From: Pseudotamlana haliotis
GTDB taxonomy: Bacteria; Bacteroidota; Bacteroidia; Flavobacteriales; Flavobacteriaceae
NCBI RefSeq assembly: GCF_008806375.1
Contig: NZ_WAAT01000052.1
Coordinates: 62,001-126,000 of the forward strand
Length of the DNA stretch: 64,000 bases
Direction of reading: 5' to 3'
In this document: one piece after another, positions 53,377 to 60,822 of the stretch
Layout of the letters: each line of letters opens with the position of its first letter
Numbering within the stretch: the first letter of the stretch is position 1
Notes under the pieces: generated by a model
What the model was told of the DNA's origin: nothing
What the model saw: only the letters and a program-made list of their open reading frames with translations
The model's database searches: none
Translations under genes and position numbers: made by a program

Positions 53377-53997
53377 TTAAGAATTTTTTATTTGATTGAA
53401 TACATAAAAGAGTTCACCTGCTATTTGTAAGCTTCTTTCGTTATATTTTTCTGCCTGTTGCGGTGTGTTGTCAAAAGCCTTTGGGTCTTCAAAAGTCAAC
53501 GGAATTCGTTTTTCAGCACCGGCAATAAATGGACAACCATTATCGGCTTGTGAGCAGGTCATGATGGCCGCAAACTCAGAAGACGGGTTGAATTTAGCAT
53601 CCAACTTTTTAGAAAAACCAATAATTGGGTGTGCGTTCTCTGCGTATTTAATGCTGTACACCGGGTTTTTTCCTTCGGAAAGGGTTTCTATTTCAAATCC
53701 AGTATTGCTTAAAGTTTCAGCAGCCATTGGGAAAAGTGCCGTGGCTTCAGTTCCGCCAGAATAACAAAATACATTTTTGATGTTAAAATGATAAGCCAGC
53801 GTTTGTGCCCAAACTTGTGATAAATGACTACGGCGTGAGTTATGAGTACAGATAAAGTTGATGCGAATATCTTGATTGGCATCTACTTTGGCTTGTATAA
53901 AATCGATAAGTGGTTGTAAAGTTACTTTACGTTCTTCTGAAATACCTTCAACGTTTAATGTTGAAATTCTGCTTTCAATGTTCTTAAAAAGGCTCAT
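53377..53997 (-). CDS. arsC: Arsenate reductase, low-molecular-weight phosphatase type
   Basis: The start was set at MSLFKNIESRI; an upstream in-frame ATG (54063) overlaps the previous gene and adds a non-conserved leader. The 206-residue protein has the phosphate loop FICTHNSRRSHLSQ with C50 and R56, and the resolving pair C148/C155 in TCSQADNGCP, spaced C-x6-C as in thioredoxin-coupled ArsC. Arsenate is reduced to arsenite through the three cysteines, then exported by ACR3. The N-terminal ~40 residues are an extension not found in the small ArsC forms. Confidence 0.9.
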   Translation of the reverse strand: MSLFKNIESRISTLNVEGISEERKVTLQPLIDFIQAKVDANQDIRINFICTHNSRRSHLSQVWAQTLAYHFNIKNVFCYSGGTEATALFPMAAETLSNTGFEIETLSEGKNPVYSIKYAENAHPIIGFSKKLDAKFNPSSEFAAIMTCSQADNGCPFIAGAEKRIPLTFEDPKAFDNTPQQAEKYNERSLQIAGELFYVFNQIKNS

Positions 53998-54049
53998 TTT
54001 TATTTGATTGTATTTAATGAATGATTGCGCGGGTTTTGTGGTATTGGGC

Positions 54050-54517
54050 TTAGCAACAACCACTGCCAGGTGTGCAGGAGTTGGCAGTGTTGAATTCAGA
54101 GAATTTTATTTTTGGTTTCTCTTCCGGAATACCACAGTTGTCTTTCGCAAGGCAATCGGTTTGCTTGGTGGTAAGTAGAAAGTTGGTGCCGTCAAAATCT
54201 AATCCATATTTACCAATGGTTGTATCTTGATATTCTACTTCAATTTCTAAATCACCTATTTCAAGGGTTTTTTCTGAAAGTTCTATAATGTGTAGTAACT
54301 TCTCTGGGTGTAATCTGTGATCATAATCATTGGCATTCCAAAGTTGAAAATTAACAACTTCTTCTTGTCTAACTGTGCCGCCACAGTCTATGAAATGTTT
54401 GGTGATTTTACCAACTTCAGTGACATGAAAATGGCTTGGCACTAAGGTTCCGTTTGGTAATTGAAAACCAATTTGTTCTAAATTTTCGAGTTTGTTTTTT
54501 ACTTCTGAAAGTGTCAT
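54050..54517 (-). CDS. DUF6428 family protein of the arsenic operon
   Basis: The 155-residue protein has HFHVTE near residue 29 and the Cys-rich end SCTPGSGCC. I recall this family beside arsR/arsC in Bacteroidota, where it may bind arsenite or copper-like metals through the terminal cysteines; its function is not established. It lies 47 nt after arsR, with a second ArsR-like operator in the gap. Confidence 0.7.
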   Translation of the reverse strand: MTLSEVKNKLENLEQIGFQLPNGTLVPSHFHVTEVGKITKHFIDCGGTVRQEEVVNFQLWNANDYDHRLHPEKLLHIIELSEKTLEIGDLEIEVEYQDTTIGKYGLDFDGTNFLLTTKQTDCLAKDNCGIPEEKPKIKFSEFNTANSCTPGSGCC

Positions 54518-54531
54518 AACTATATTGTTTT

Positions 54532-54547
54532 ATTGCGATATCGCGAT
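54532..54547 (-). promoter_or_regulatory. Second ArsR-type operator (before DUF6428 gene)
   Basis: ATTGCGATATCGCGAT matches 13 of 16 bases with the operator upstream of arsR. It lies about 15 nt before the DUF6428 start and 17 nt after the arsR stop, giving a possible second control point within the operon. Confidence 0.55.
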
Positions 54548-54564
54548 TAATGAGTATAAATTTT

Positions 54565-54897
54565 TTAGCAACAATCTTGTTTATTAGGGATGTCTTGGTC
54601 TAAAAACTCCGACATTACCGTTTTCATCGTAGCCCATTTTTCGTGGTTAATGCAGTAGCAAACGCTAGTGCCTTCAACACTACCTTTTATAAGTCCTAAT
54701 TGTTTGAGTTCTTTGAGATGTTGTGAAATGGTAGGCTGTGCCAAGCCAATTTCGTTGACTAAGTCACCACAAACACAAGAGTTTGTTTTAAACAAGTATT
54801 GTAAAATAGTCACACGGGCAGGATGACTAAATGCTTTTGAAATTAAAGAAATTTCGTTTTGTAAATCGGTGAACATTTCTGTTTTTGCTAATCCCAT
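54565..54897 (-). CDS. arsR: ArsR-type arsenic-responsive repressor
   Basis: The 110-residue winged-helix protein has the arsenite-binding pair C41-V-C43 in NSCVCGDL and the recognition helix in AQPTISQHLKELKQLGLI. It also ends in a Cys pair (QDCC). In the absence of As(III) it represses its own operon. The operator ATTGCAATATTACGAT lies 19 nt upstream of the start and overlaps the presumed promoter end. Confidence 0.92.
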   Translation of the reverse strand: MGLAKTEMFTDLQNEISLISKAFSHPARVTILQYLFKTNSCVCGDLVNEIGLAQPTISQHLKELKQLGLIKGSVEGTSVCYCINHEKWATMKTVMSEFLDQDIPNKQDCC

Positions 54898-54915
54898 GAG
54901 TGTTTCTATTTGTTC

Positions 54916-54931
54916 ATTGCAATATTACGAT
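54916..54931 (-). promoter_or_regulatory. ArsR operator upstream of arsR
   Basis: ATTGCAATATTACGAT is an imperfect inverted repeat next to a TATATTTA -7-like box (minus strand), where a bound ArsR would block transcription. It is the same element as at 54532-54547. Confidence 0.6.
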
Positions 54932-55036
54932 AAATATATGGAATGGTTGATTGTTTTTGTATTAAATTTTCATATTGTTTTTTCATTTAGTTGATAACTA
55001 GAATTTTAAATGGTTGTCTCGAATGATTTAAAACAA

Positions 55037-55071
55037 AAAAAGCTGTTGTAAAGAAACTTACAACAGCTTTA
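55037..55071 (-). terminator. Terminator of the YtxH/holin-like operon
   Basis: AAAGCTGTTGTAA and TTACAACAGCTTT form a perfect 13-bp stem around a short loop; on the minus strand a T-tract follows. It lies about 30 nt after the 68-residue gene. Confidence 0.88.
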
Positions 55072-55103
55072 TATTTTAAAACACCTTTAATTGAAGTCGT
55101 CAT

Positions 55104-55310
55104 TTACCTCTTAAAAATTTTCCTGAGTATATATTTTGTTGAGTAATTTGTTACCAACCATCTTAAATTTGTAGGAATCCAATTTACAGGATTTAAACTC
55201 TCGGTATAATCTTGTTTTAATGTTTTAAATTCTTCTAGGGCGATTTTACGTTCTAAATCTAAAATTTTTAAATCGCGTTCCAAACTGTCTGTATCTTTAT
55301 ATGTTTTCAT
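55104..55310 (-). CDS. Small protein of unknown function in stress-type operon
   Basis: The 68-residue protein begins with a charged amphipathic helix (SLERDLKILDLERKIALEEFK) and ends basic. No family is recognised. It starts 1 nt after the stop of the holin-like gene, so it is co-translated with it. It likely forms part of a membrane-associated complex with the two upstream proteins. Confidence 0.65.
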   Translation of the reverse strand: MKTYKDTDSLERDLKILDLERKIALEEFKTLKQDYTESLNPVNWIPTNLRWLVTNYSTKYILRKIFKR

Positions 55311-55311
55311 A

Positions 55312-55659
55312 TTAATTAAAAAACTTTTCAGAAAGGGTTCTCACTATAAAATTACTTATATGTTTTCTGAGCATATAAGTAATTAAGGAAATTAAAACAA
55401 AAAAGGCGCCTACAATTAAAAAGCCATGGGTATAGTTACCTAAAGCCTTACCAATAAGAAATGCCACTGCAATAGCTATAAAAGTTAAACCAAGCAATAA
55501 CATACTTCCTATAAGCAAGGTTTTAAAAACGATACCAAATGACGTGGTTAATTGCTGAAATATTTTTAGTCTATAGTACTCGTAAGTCGTATGAAAAAAC
55601 TTTTCACTTACTGCTTTTGCTTTTTTATTAGTACCGGCTAAAGAGTCGTTTAAACTCAT
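55312..55659 (-). CDS. Phage-holin-superfamily-like membrane protein (PF07332-like)
   Basis: The 115-residue protein has two membrane helices (about 43-65 and 72-98) separated by a tight turn and a charged N-terminal half. This layout matches the holin-superfamily III proteins, which in non-phage settings accompany YtxH proteins in stress operons. No prophage genes are near, so a lysis role is unlikely. Confidence 0.65.
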   Translation of the reverse strand: MSLNDSLAGTNKKAKAVSEKFFHTTYEYYRLKIFQQLTTSFGIVFKTLLIGSMLLLGLTFIAIAVAFLIGKALGNYTHGFLIVGAFFVLISLITYMLRKHISNFIVRTLSEKFFN

Positions 55660-55665
55660 AAATGT

Positions 55666-55995
55666 TTATGATTTTTGTAAATTTTTATTCTTCTCTTTAA
55701 GATCCTTTAGTTTTTTCTCAAGTGTTGAAATCACATCTTCTGCTTTATAACTTACATCAGTCATAATAGATTCTACATGCTCATCTAAACTTTTTTTCTG
55801 AGTAGATGCTGTGCTTAAGGCTTGCTCTTTTAACTCATGGGCTAAGTCTGAAATCTTGTGTTTAGCCGTATCAGCTTCATCACTTAAACGTTGTCTTGTA
55901 TTTACCCCTTTATCTGGAGCAAATAAAATTCCTAAAACGGCTCCAATAGCTGTCCCTGCTAAAAGTCCTAAAAAAGTGTTACCATTATCATTCAT
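55666..55995 (-). CDS. YtxH domain protein
   Basis: The 109-residue protein has the YtxH start FLGLLAGTAIGAVLGILFAPDKG (one membrane helix at about 6-25), then a long charged coiled coil. YtxH proteins are general-stress proteins in many bacteria; their molecular role is unknown. It is the first gene of a three-gene minus-strand operon. Confidence 0.8.
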   Translation of the reverse strand: MNDNGNTFLGLLAGTAIGAVLGILFAPDKGVNTRQRLSDEADTAKHKISDLAHELKEQALSTASTQKKSLDEHVESIMTDVSYKAEDVISTLEKKLKDLKEKNKNLQKS

Positions 55996-56165
55996 AATAT
56001 TAATGTTTTAAAAGTTAATGCAATACAAGAATACAATATACGAAATGATTTAATGATTTAAAAGAATTTCAAGCACTAAAGTAAGTGTTTACTTGCTTTA
56101 AAAATAAATCAATAGCGATCTTCTTGTGTAGAGTAAATGTATGGCATCACGGTGCTATGACCGCC

Positions 56166-56210
56166 GACATGTAATGTCGCACTGACAGCTAGTATATTCG
56201 GTTAATTTTG
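56166..56210 (+). promoter_or_regulatory. Promoter B of the GACAT regulon
   Basis: GACATGTAATGTCGCA (56166-56181) holds the perfect repeat GACAT-GTA-ATGTC, then 21 nt, then TAATTTTG (56203-56210). Transcription should start near 56215, giving a leader of about 18 nt before the ATG at 56233. Confidence 0.7.
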
Positions 56211-56232
56211 TCTGAAAATAAAACAGACCATT

Positions 56233-56655
56233 ATGGTAAATATACTAAGAAATAAGCGACACAGGTTAGGTGTAAAATCGAATTCAGACTTTCCAACATA
56301 CCGTATGGATTTAAATAATGAACAGTTAGAAGCTATGGTGCATACCTTTTTAATGGTCATGATGGCCGATGATGCTGTTTTTAATTTGAATATGTACAAT
56401 TATATTCAAGAACAGTTTGAGTCATTAAGCTTTAACATTAGAGAGGCCTATGTGCACAAATTTGCTCCTAAAGCCGATGAGCAAGCCTATGAGGTTCTTC
56501 GTGAATTAAGCGATACCCAAAAGGTATGGTTTGCGACTGCTATTTATGGTATGCTTTACCGATTAGGTGATACGCCTTCAGAGCTACAAGCTAAACAATA
56601 TAATATTGTAAGAAAAAAGGCGTTGAATACTTATATGAAGGAAGTGACACTCTAA
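56233..56655 (+). CDS. Unknown helical protein, first gene of a GACAT-regulon operon
   Basis: The 140-residue soluble protein is mostly helical. The part VHTFLMVMMADDAVFNLNMYNY has a weak TerB-like look (acidic DD after a hydrophobic helix), but this is not enough to assign it. It follows promoter B closely and precedes the 185-residue gene by 8 nt. The N-terminus is basic (NILRNKRHRLG), which could hint at nucleic-acid or membrane contact. Confidence 0.6.
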   Translation: MVNILRNKRHRLGVKSNSDFPTYRMDLNNEQLEAMVHTFLMVMMADDAVFNLNMYNYIQEQFESLSFNIREAYVHKFAPKADEQAYEVLRELSDTQKVWFATAIYGMLYRLGDTPSELQAKQYNIVRKKALNTYMKEVTL

Positions 56656-56663
56656 ATTTATTT

Positions 56664-57221
56664 ATGAAGTTAACCGCATTATCAGCATTTAAAAATCTTC
56701 AAAAGGGCGGACTGTTTTGTTTTAAAGAGATAAAACAGTGGCTACTAGATTATGATGCCGATTTTAAAGATGTAAAATACAATTGGCATTGTCCTAATTC
56801 TGGTTGTCAGCATAAATTTACCGGTTGCTGTACCTGTACTTCAAATCATGAGGCCTACCTTTTTATTAGCCTTTATGAACAGCTGCTTGAGTTTTCATAT
56901 TATCATAAATACGAAGCTTATGCTTTTGATGAATTGGAGGATTTTGAGGCCGTAAAAAATGATGAAACTCAAGTGAAAGTCTGGGTGATTAAAAACGAAA
57001 ATATTGCTGGAAATGCCTGTTTTGAGTTTTTAATGAATTACTATAGTTATAGCGATAACCCTAGGAATTTATTAGTTGTTGATTATCAATTACTCGGCTA
57101 CAATGTATTTGTAAATCAAGAATTTTTCAAGTCACTTATACAATTCTTACAGACTTTTGATGAACTTTTTTGGGTCCAAAAAATATATCCAGAAAGTGAT
57201 ATTTTGTGTGTTTTTGATTAG
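56664..57221 (+). CDS. Unknown protein with cysteine cluster
   Basis: The 185-residue protein has a compact metal-site-like motif near residue 43: HCPNSGCQHKFTGCCTCTSNH, with six cysteines and two or three histidines within about 25 residues. The rest is rich in aromatic residues (many Tyr and Phe), with no membrane helix. I do not recognise it. It is the second gene of the unit started by promoter B. Confidence 0.6.
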   Translation: MKLTALSAFKNLQKGGLFCFKEIKQWLLDYDADFKDVKYNWHCPNSGCQHKFTGCCTCTSNHEAYLFISLYEQLLEFSYYHKYEAYAFDELEDFEAVKNDETQVKVWVIKNENIAGNACFEFLMNYYSYSDNPRNLLVVDYQLLGYNVFVNQEFFKSLIQFLQTFDELFWVQKIYPESDILCVFD

Positions 57222-57310
57222 AGTACTTGCTGTATAACCAACGACCAAAACTGGGATGTCATTATTCTAAACTTATATAAAGTTATTGAATCTTCCAGTT
57301 TAGTGATGAG

Positions 57311-57331
57311 ATGCTGAATCAAGTTCAGCAT
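57311..57331. repeat. Short extragenic hairpin (ATGCTGAA type)
   Basis: ATGCTGAA-TCAAG-TTCAGCAT forms an 8-bp stem between the converging unknown gene and XRE regulator gene. It may serve as a 3'-end hairpin or be a dispersed palindrome. Confidence 0.5.
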
Positions 57332-57378
57332 GACGCCCTTCTTTCATTAAAGCACTAAATTGACCACCGTTTAGAAAG

Positions 57379-58254
57379 TTAATCGTCAAATAAAAAATGA
57401 TTAAAATTGCCTTCAATAAATCGAGGCGGATAATCTAAATTCAATTGCTCCTGTAGGACTTTATCTTCCCAAACATTTTTGAGTCCGATTTCTAAATTCA
57501 GATCGTAATTATCATCGCGTTCGGTATAACCGCATAGCACATAGTTTTTGTTTTTTAAATCTCTAAAATATCTAAAAAATTGTGCCATGACATAAAAAAT
57601 GGTTTCGTTGCAATCACCTGTAATATCATATCTATAATAGATAGGACGCTCCATGTGGCTAGGGTCAATTAAATCACTTGCCCTTAAATCTTTATTGGTA
57701 ATTTCGCGATTTCGTAGTTTCTGGTATGTCGCTTCATTAAGCGGTAAAACAATACAGTGCCCAGCATAATAGCCTGTTTTTCCTGTATAAACAAAGTTTA
57801 GTTCTGGTAATAGCCTAACTGCTTCACTAATTAAATCGTTATTTACATAAGTATCATCTTTATGCTGAGAATCTATAAAGTGATCAATGTGTTTTAGATC
57901 TAGGTCACAATCAATAGTCCTTATATTTTGTGTAATTAGATCGATTTGATCTTTATACCAAGCTAAATTTGGTAATTCAGTACTTTGTTCGGAAAGTGAA
58001 AATTTCCTCGTTTTAAAACTATAATACGTTGGTATAGGTACAGTAGCATTCAGATTATGAATGAGTTGGTAGGGCATTAAAGTAGCTAGTACAATATCTT
58101 CTTCTTTTTCAGATTTCACTAGGGTTAAGTTCTTTTCCCAGCGCTGAATGGTTCTTAAGTCAACCTTAATACTAGCAGCAAAATCACTTTGTGACAGGTC
58201 GTTAAATTCGCGATAATCACTAAAGAGTTCGCCTATAGAATAATATCTTTTCAT
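57379..58254 (-). CDS. XRE-type HTH regulator with unknown C-terminal domain
   Basis: The 291-residue protein has an N-terminal helix-turn-helix (residues 9-52; SQSDFAASIKVDLRTIQRWE holds helices 2-3). The remaining ~230 residues are a mixed alpha/beta domain I do not recognise, with GDCNETIFYVMAQFFRYFRD and CGYTERDDNYDLN, possibly a sensory or acetyltransferase-like fold. The gene is divergent from the two-gene unit at 58391, and the GACAT element C lies 44 nt upstream of its own start. It is the best local candidate for the protein that binds the four GACAT elements, but that is inference. Confidence 0.75.
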   Translation of the reverse strand: MKRYYSIGELFSDYREFNDLSQSDFAASIKVDLRTIQRWEKNLTLVKSEKEEDIVLATLMPYQLIHNLNATVPIPTYYSFKTRKFSLSEQSTELPNLAWYKDQIDLITQNIRTIDCDLDLKHIDHFIDSQHKDDTYVNNDLISEAVRLLPELNFVYTGKTGYYAGHCIVLPLNEATYQKLRNREITNKDLRASDLIDPSHMERPIYYRYDITGDCNETIFYVMAQFFRYFRDLKNKNYVLCGYTERDDNYDLNLEIGLKNVWEDKVLQEQLNLDYPPRFIEGNFNHFLFDD

Positions 58255-58297
58255 TAGTTGGTTAAAATGGTGACTAAATATACTAAAAATTCATCAT

Positions 58298-58342
58298 GAC
58301 ATTTCGTGTCGCATTCATAATCGGTATGTGTACTTAAATTTG
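58298..58342 (+). promoter_or_regulatory. Promoter C of the GACAT regulon (divergent region)
   Basis: GACATTTCGTGTCGCA (58298-58313), 21 nt, then TAAATTTG (58335-58342). On the opposite strand the same element sits upstream of TATATTTA (58282-58275), a -7-like box for the XRE gene, so binding may activate one side and limit the other. Confidence 0.7.
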
Positions 58343-58390
58343 CACAAAGGATAAAACCCTTTAATATAGGTTGTTTTAATACCAATTGTG

Positions 58391-58639
58391 ATGAATCAAA
58401 ATATTGAAAGTGACAAATATAGGCCAATTACGCCATTTGAGCGTAGTATTTTCTTATATCTGCATATGTTGTCTAAACATAGAAAGCATGATTTATACGG
58501 AATGGCACCAGCTTTGTCAAGTGCATTTTTTATTTCTTTAGAGGAAGCAGAAACTTTACTCGCGCAATGGATGATGAATTTTAGAGATGATGGACAGTAT
58601 CATATGATTTATGCAACTAAGGAGTCCCTACATGAATAG
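58391..58639 (+). CDS. Unknown 82-residue protein, GACAT-regulon operon
   Basis: The protein is helical and soluble, with MAPALSSAFFISLEEAETLLAQWMMNF in the middle. No family is recognised. A GTG 3 nt upstream is an alternative start. Promoter C ends 48 nt upstream, and a second small gene follows after 19 nt. Confidence 0.6.
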   Translation: MNQNIESDKYRPITPFERSIFLYLHMLSKHRKHDLYGMAPALSSAFFISLEEAETLLAQWMMNFRDDGQYHMIYATKESLHE

Positions 58640-58658
58640 TAAAAATTAAATATTTAAG

Positions 58659-58898
58659 ATGTATATGCTTTTACATAAATTAAGAGAAATAGAAAACGGT
58701 ATTAGAGACGAAGGCGCTTCAAATACAAAAGAGTTGATCGCGGCATTAACACTGAAGGATCTTTTACTACAAATCGATTATAATTCAGAGCATATTTCAG
58801 ATTTTTCGTTAAATAGGATGACTGATTTATTAAATGATTTAAAAGGTGATGATTTGTCTGATGTAGAAGCCTCGTTAGTCAAGCAGCTGTTAGATTAA
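58659..58898 (+). CDS. Unknown 79-residue helical protein
   Basis: The product is a small acidic helical protein (ALTLKDLLLQIDYNSEHISD, LLNDLKGDDLSDVEASLVKQ) without signal or membrane segment. No family is recognised. It is the second gene after promoter C. Just beyond its stop begins the fourth GACAT element. Confidence 0.6.
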   Translation: MYMLLHKLREIENGIRDEGASNTKELIAALTLKDLLLQIDYNSEHISDFSLNRMTDLLNDLKGDDLSDVEASLVKQLLD

Positions 58899-58912
58899 TG
58901 AGAGATGGTTAA

Positions 58913-58957
58913 GACACAGTATGTCGCCATAAAAACCTAAAAGCCTTCGTAAATTTG
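58913..58957 (+). promoter_or_regulatory. Promoter D of the GACAT regulon
   Basis: GACACAGTATGTCGCC (58913-58928), 21 nt, then TAAATTTG (58950-58957). The left half has one change (C for T). Nothing with coding character follows, so it should drive a non-coding transcript starting near 58962. Confidence 0.65.
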
Positions 58958-58961
58958 TAAG

Positions 58962-59098
58962 GTAATAAAAGGAAAGAAAAATATAAGTTTTTAAGATTAG
59001 GGGTTAATTAAAAATTAGAACGGGATTAATAGCAATGAAAGTTTGATTTTTAAGTTTGAAGCGGGTTGCGGAATTTATTTTCGCGGCCCTCTTTTTTG
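58962..59098 (+). ncRNA. Candidate small RNA driven by promoter D
   Basis: Between the expected start near 58962 and the terminator at 59063-59098 lie about 135 nt with no ORF longer than three codons from an ATG. A perfect -7 box, a shared regulatory element and an intrinsic terminator together suggest an independent small RNA. The body is A/T-rich. No known sRNA family is recognised. Confidence 0.5.
59063..59098 (+). terminator. Terminator of the candidate small RNA
   Basis: GGGTTGCG(G)AA pairs with TTCGCGGCCC (one bulge, two G-U pairs), followed by TCTTTTTTG. The T-run exists only in the plus-strand sense, so it does not serve glpD on the minus strand. Confidence 0.7.
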
Positions 59099-59116
59099 TT
59101 TTAGGTCACCAGTTCT

Positions 59117-60796
59117 TTATTTAAATTCAGTATCGTAATATGTTGTGGCATCTTGTATCATTTGGTCTAAGTTTTTCTGTTCTAGAGTCACTTTGTCACT
59201 GTCCCAATTTAGGTAAGCTTTTAAATCTTTTAATATAATCACACGATAGGTTTGTACACTTGGCAAATCAAAATATAAGCGTCCCGAACGGCGGACAAAA
59301 AAATCACTTAAGCTTGTGGCCATTTCGTAATGAATTCCAAACCAAAGTTCTGCACGAATGAGACGTTCGAGTGGATTTTCATTTTCAAAGTCATCTATTT
59401 TATTTAAAATGATTTCAGCTTGTTTACCGTAATGAAAACATAAATACCAGCTTTGATACCCATCTTCAATACCTATGATCTTTAGTTTTTGTTGAAGTGC
59501 CTTTCGGAATTGCTTCACCTTCTTATTTGAGGTAAGAGTAGGTTCAATCAAAGGAATTGATTCGGTTTTCGAGCTTTTAAAACCTGCTTTTGCTTCAGAA
59601 GAAAATCTGTCTAAAACAGCTTCTAGGGCACGTTGGGCCATTTTTCTATAACCTGTTAATTTTCCTCCAGCGATGGTGATTAATCCGGTGTTTGAAATAA
59701 ACAGTTCATCCTTTCTTGATAATTCTGAAGGAGCTTTATCATCTTCATGTATCAGTGGTCGTAATCCTGCCCAATTCGATTCTACATCATTTTCTGTTAA
59801 ATGTAAGTTGGGGAAGTGGTTGTTAATGGCGTGTAATAAATAGTGCAGGTCTTTTTTAGTCGCCACAATGCGGTCTTTGCTTCCTTGGTAATTGGTGTCG
59901 GTGGTGCCTACATAAGTAACGCGGCCTCTTGGAATGGCAAAAATCATGCGCCCGTCGTCAACATCAAAGTAAATCGATTGTTTTATAGGTAATTTATGCT
60001 TCGGAAATGTGAGGTGTACCCCTTTGGTGAGATGTAAATGTTTGTGATTGATGGACTGGTCTTTAGTTCTCAGAACATCGGCCCAGGGGCCAGTGGCTGA
60101 AATGTAACTTTTACCCTTGATTATAAACGTTCTGTTCTGGATGTGGTCTTTGCAGTCTAGACTTTCAATTTTAGATTGCCCATTGTAATTGAAATCTTGC
60201 ATTTCACAATAATTGACGATGACGGCACCAAAAGAAGCTGCGCGTTTTAGAACTTCTATAGTTAGTCGCGCATCGTCGGTACGGTATTCGGCATAAAGTG
60301 CACCACCTATGGTTTTGTTTTTATCAAGTAAAGGTTCTTTTTCTAAGGTTTCAGTTTTGTCGAGCATGATGCGACCATCCTCACCGTGAACATCGGCTAG
60401 AAAATCATAGACCTTTAAGCCTATAGCCGTCATTATTTTTCCATAAGTGCCACCTTCACTTAATGGTAAAAGCATTTTCTCAGGGCTGACTAAATGTGGC
60501 GCGAGTTTATGGACTATAGCACGTTCTGAACCAGATTCGCGTACCAGACCCACTTCAAATTGTTTCAAGTAGCGTAGGCCCCCATGTATGAGTTTTGTTG
60601 ATTTATTACTGGTTCCTGAGGCGAAGTCATTTTTTTCAATAAGACAGACCTTCATGCCTCTTGAAGCTGCATCTAAGGCAATGCCAGCGCCTGTAATTCC
60701 ACCACCAATGATTGCCAAGTCGAAAGTATGAGTCTGCAACTTGTCTAACAAATGGCTTCTGTTTAAGGCTGAAAAAGGCTGTTTAGCTTGTGGCAT
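59117..60796 (-). CDS. glpD: Glycerol-3-phosphate dehydrogenase/oxidase
   Basis: The 559-residue FAD enzyme begins with DLAIIGGGITGAGIALDAAS (about 26-45) and continues with SNKSTKLIHGGLRYL, and later GLRPLIHED and ITIAGGKLTGYRKMA, all diagnostic of GlpD/GlpA. It oxidises sn-glycerol-3-phosphate to dihydroxyacetone phosphate and passes electrons to quinones at the inner membrane. It lies 26 nt after the alpha/beta hydrolase and may be co-transcribed. No glpK or glpF is in the window. Confidence 0.94.
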   Translation of the reverse strand: MPQAKQPFSALNRSHLLDKLQTHTFDLAIIGGGITGAGIALDAASRGMKVCLIEKNDFASGTSNKSTKLIHGGLRYLKQFEVGLVRESGSERAIVHKLAPHLVSPEKMLLPLSEGGTYGKIMTAIGLKVYDFLADVHGEDGRIMLDKTETLEKEPLLDKNKTIGGALYAEYRTDDARLTIEVLKRAASFGAVIVNYCEMQDFNYNGQSKIESLDCKDHIQNRTFIIKGKSYISATGPWADVLRTKDQSINHKHLHLTKGVHLTFPKHKLPIKQSIYFDVDDGRMIFAIPRGRVTYVGTTDTNYQGSKDRIVATKKDLHYLLHAINNHFPNLHLTENDVESNWAGLRPLIHEDDKAPSELSRKDELFISNTGLITIAGGKLTGYRKMAQRALEAVLDRFSSEAKAGFKSSKTESIPLIEPTLTSNKKVKQFRKALQQKLKIIGIEDGYQSWYLCFHYGKQAEIILNKIDDFENENPLERLIRAELWFGIHYEMATSLSDFFVRRSGRLYFDLPSVQTYRVIILKDLKAYLNWDSDKVTLEQKNLDQMIQDATTYYDTEFK

Positions 60797-60822
60797 ACAT
60801 TAGAGCGTCTTGTCGAAAGATG

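Noticed and set aside
55312-55659. Holin-like protein as sign of a prophage
   Set aside because: No phage structural, integrase or lysis genes are near. Pairing with a YtxH protein is typical of a chromosomal stress operon.
59042-59137. Short TTG-started frame across the sRNA terminator
   Set aside because: It reads through the terminator hairpin into the glpD 3' end and has no protein-like features.
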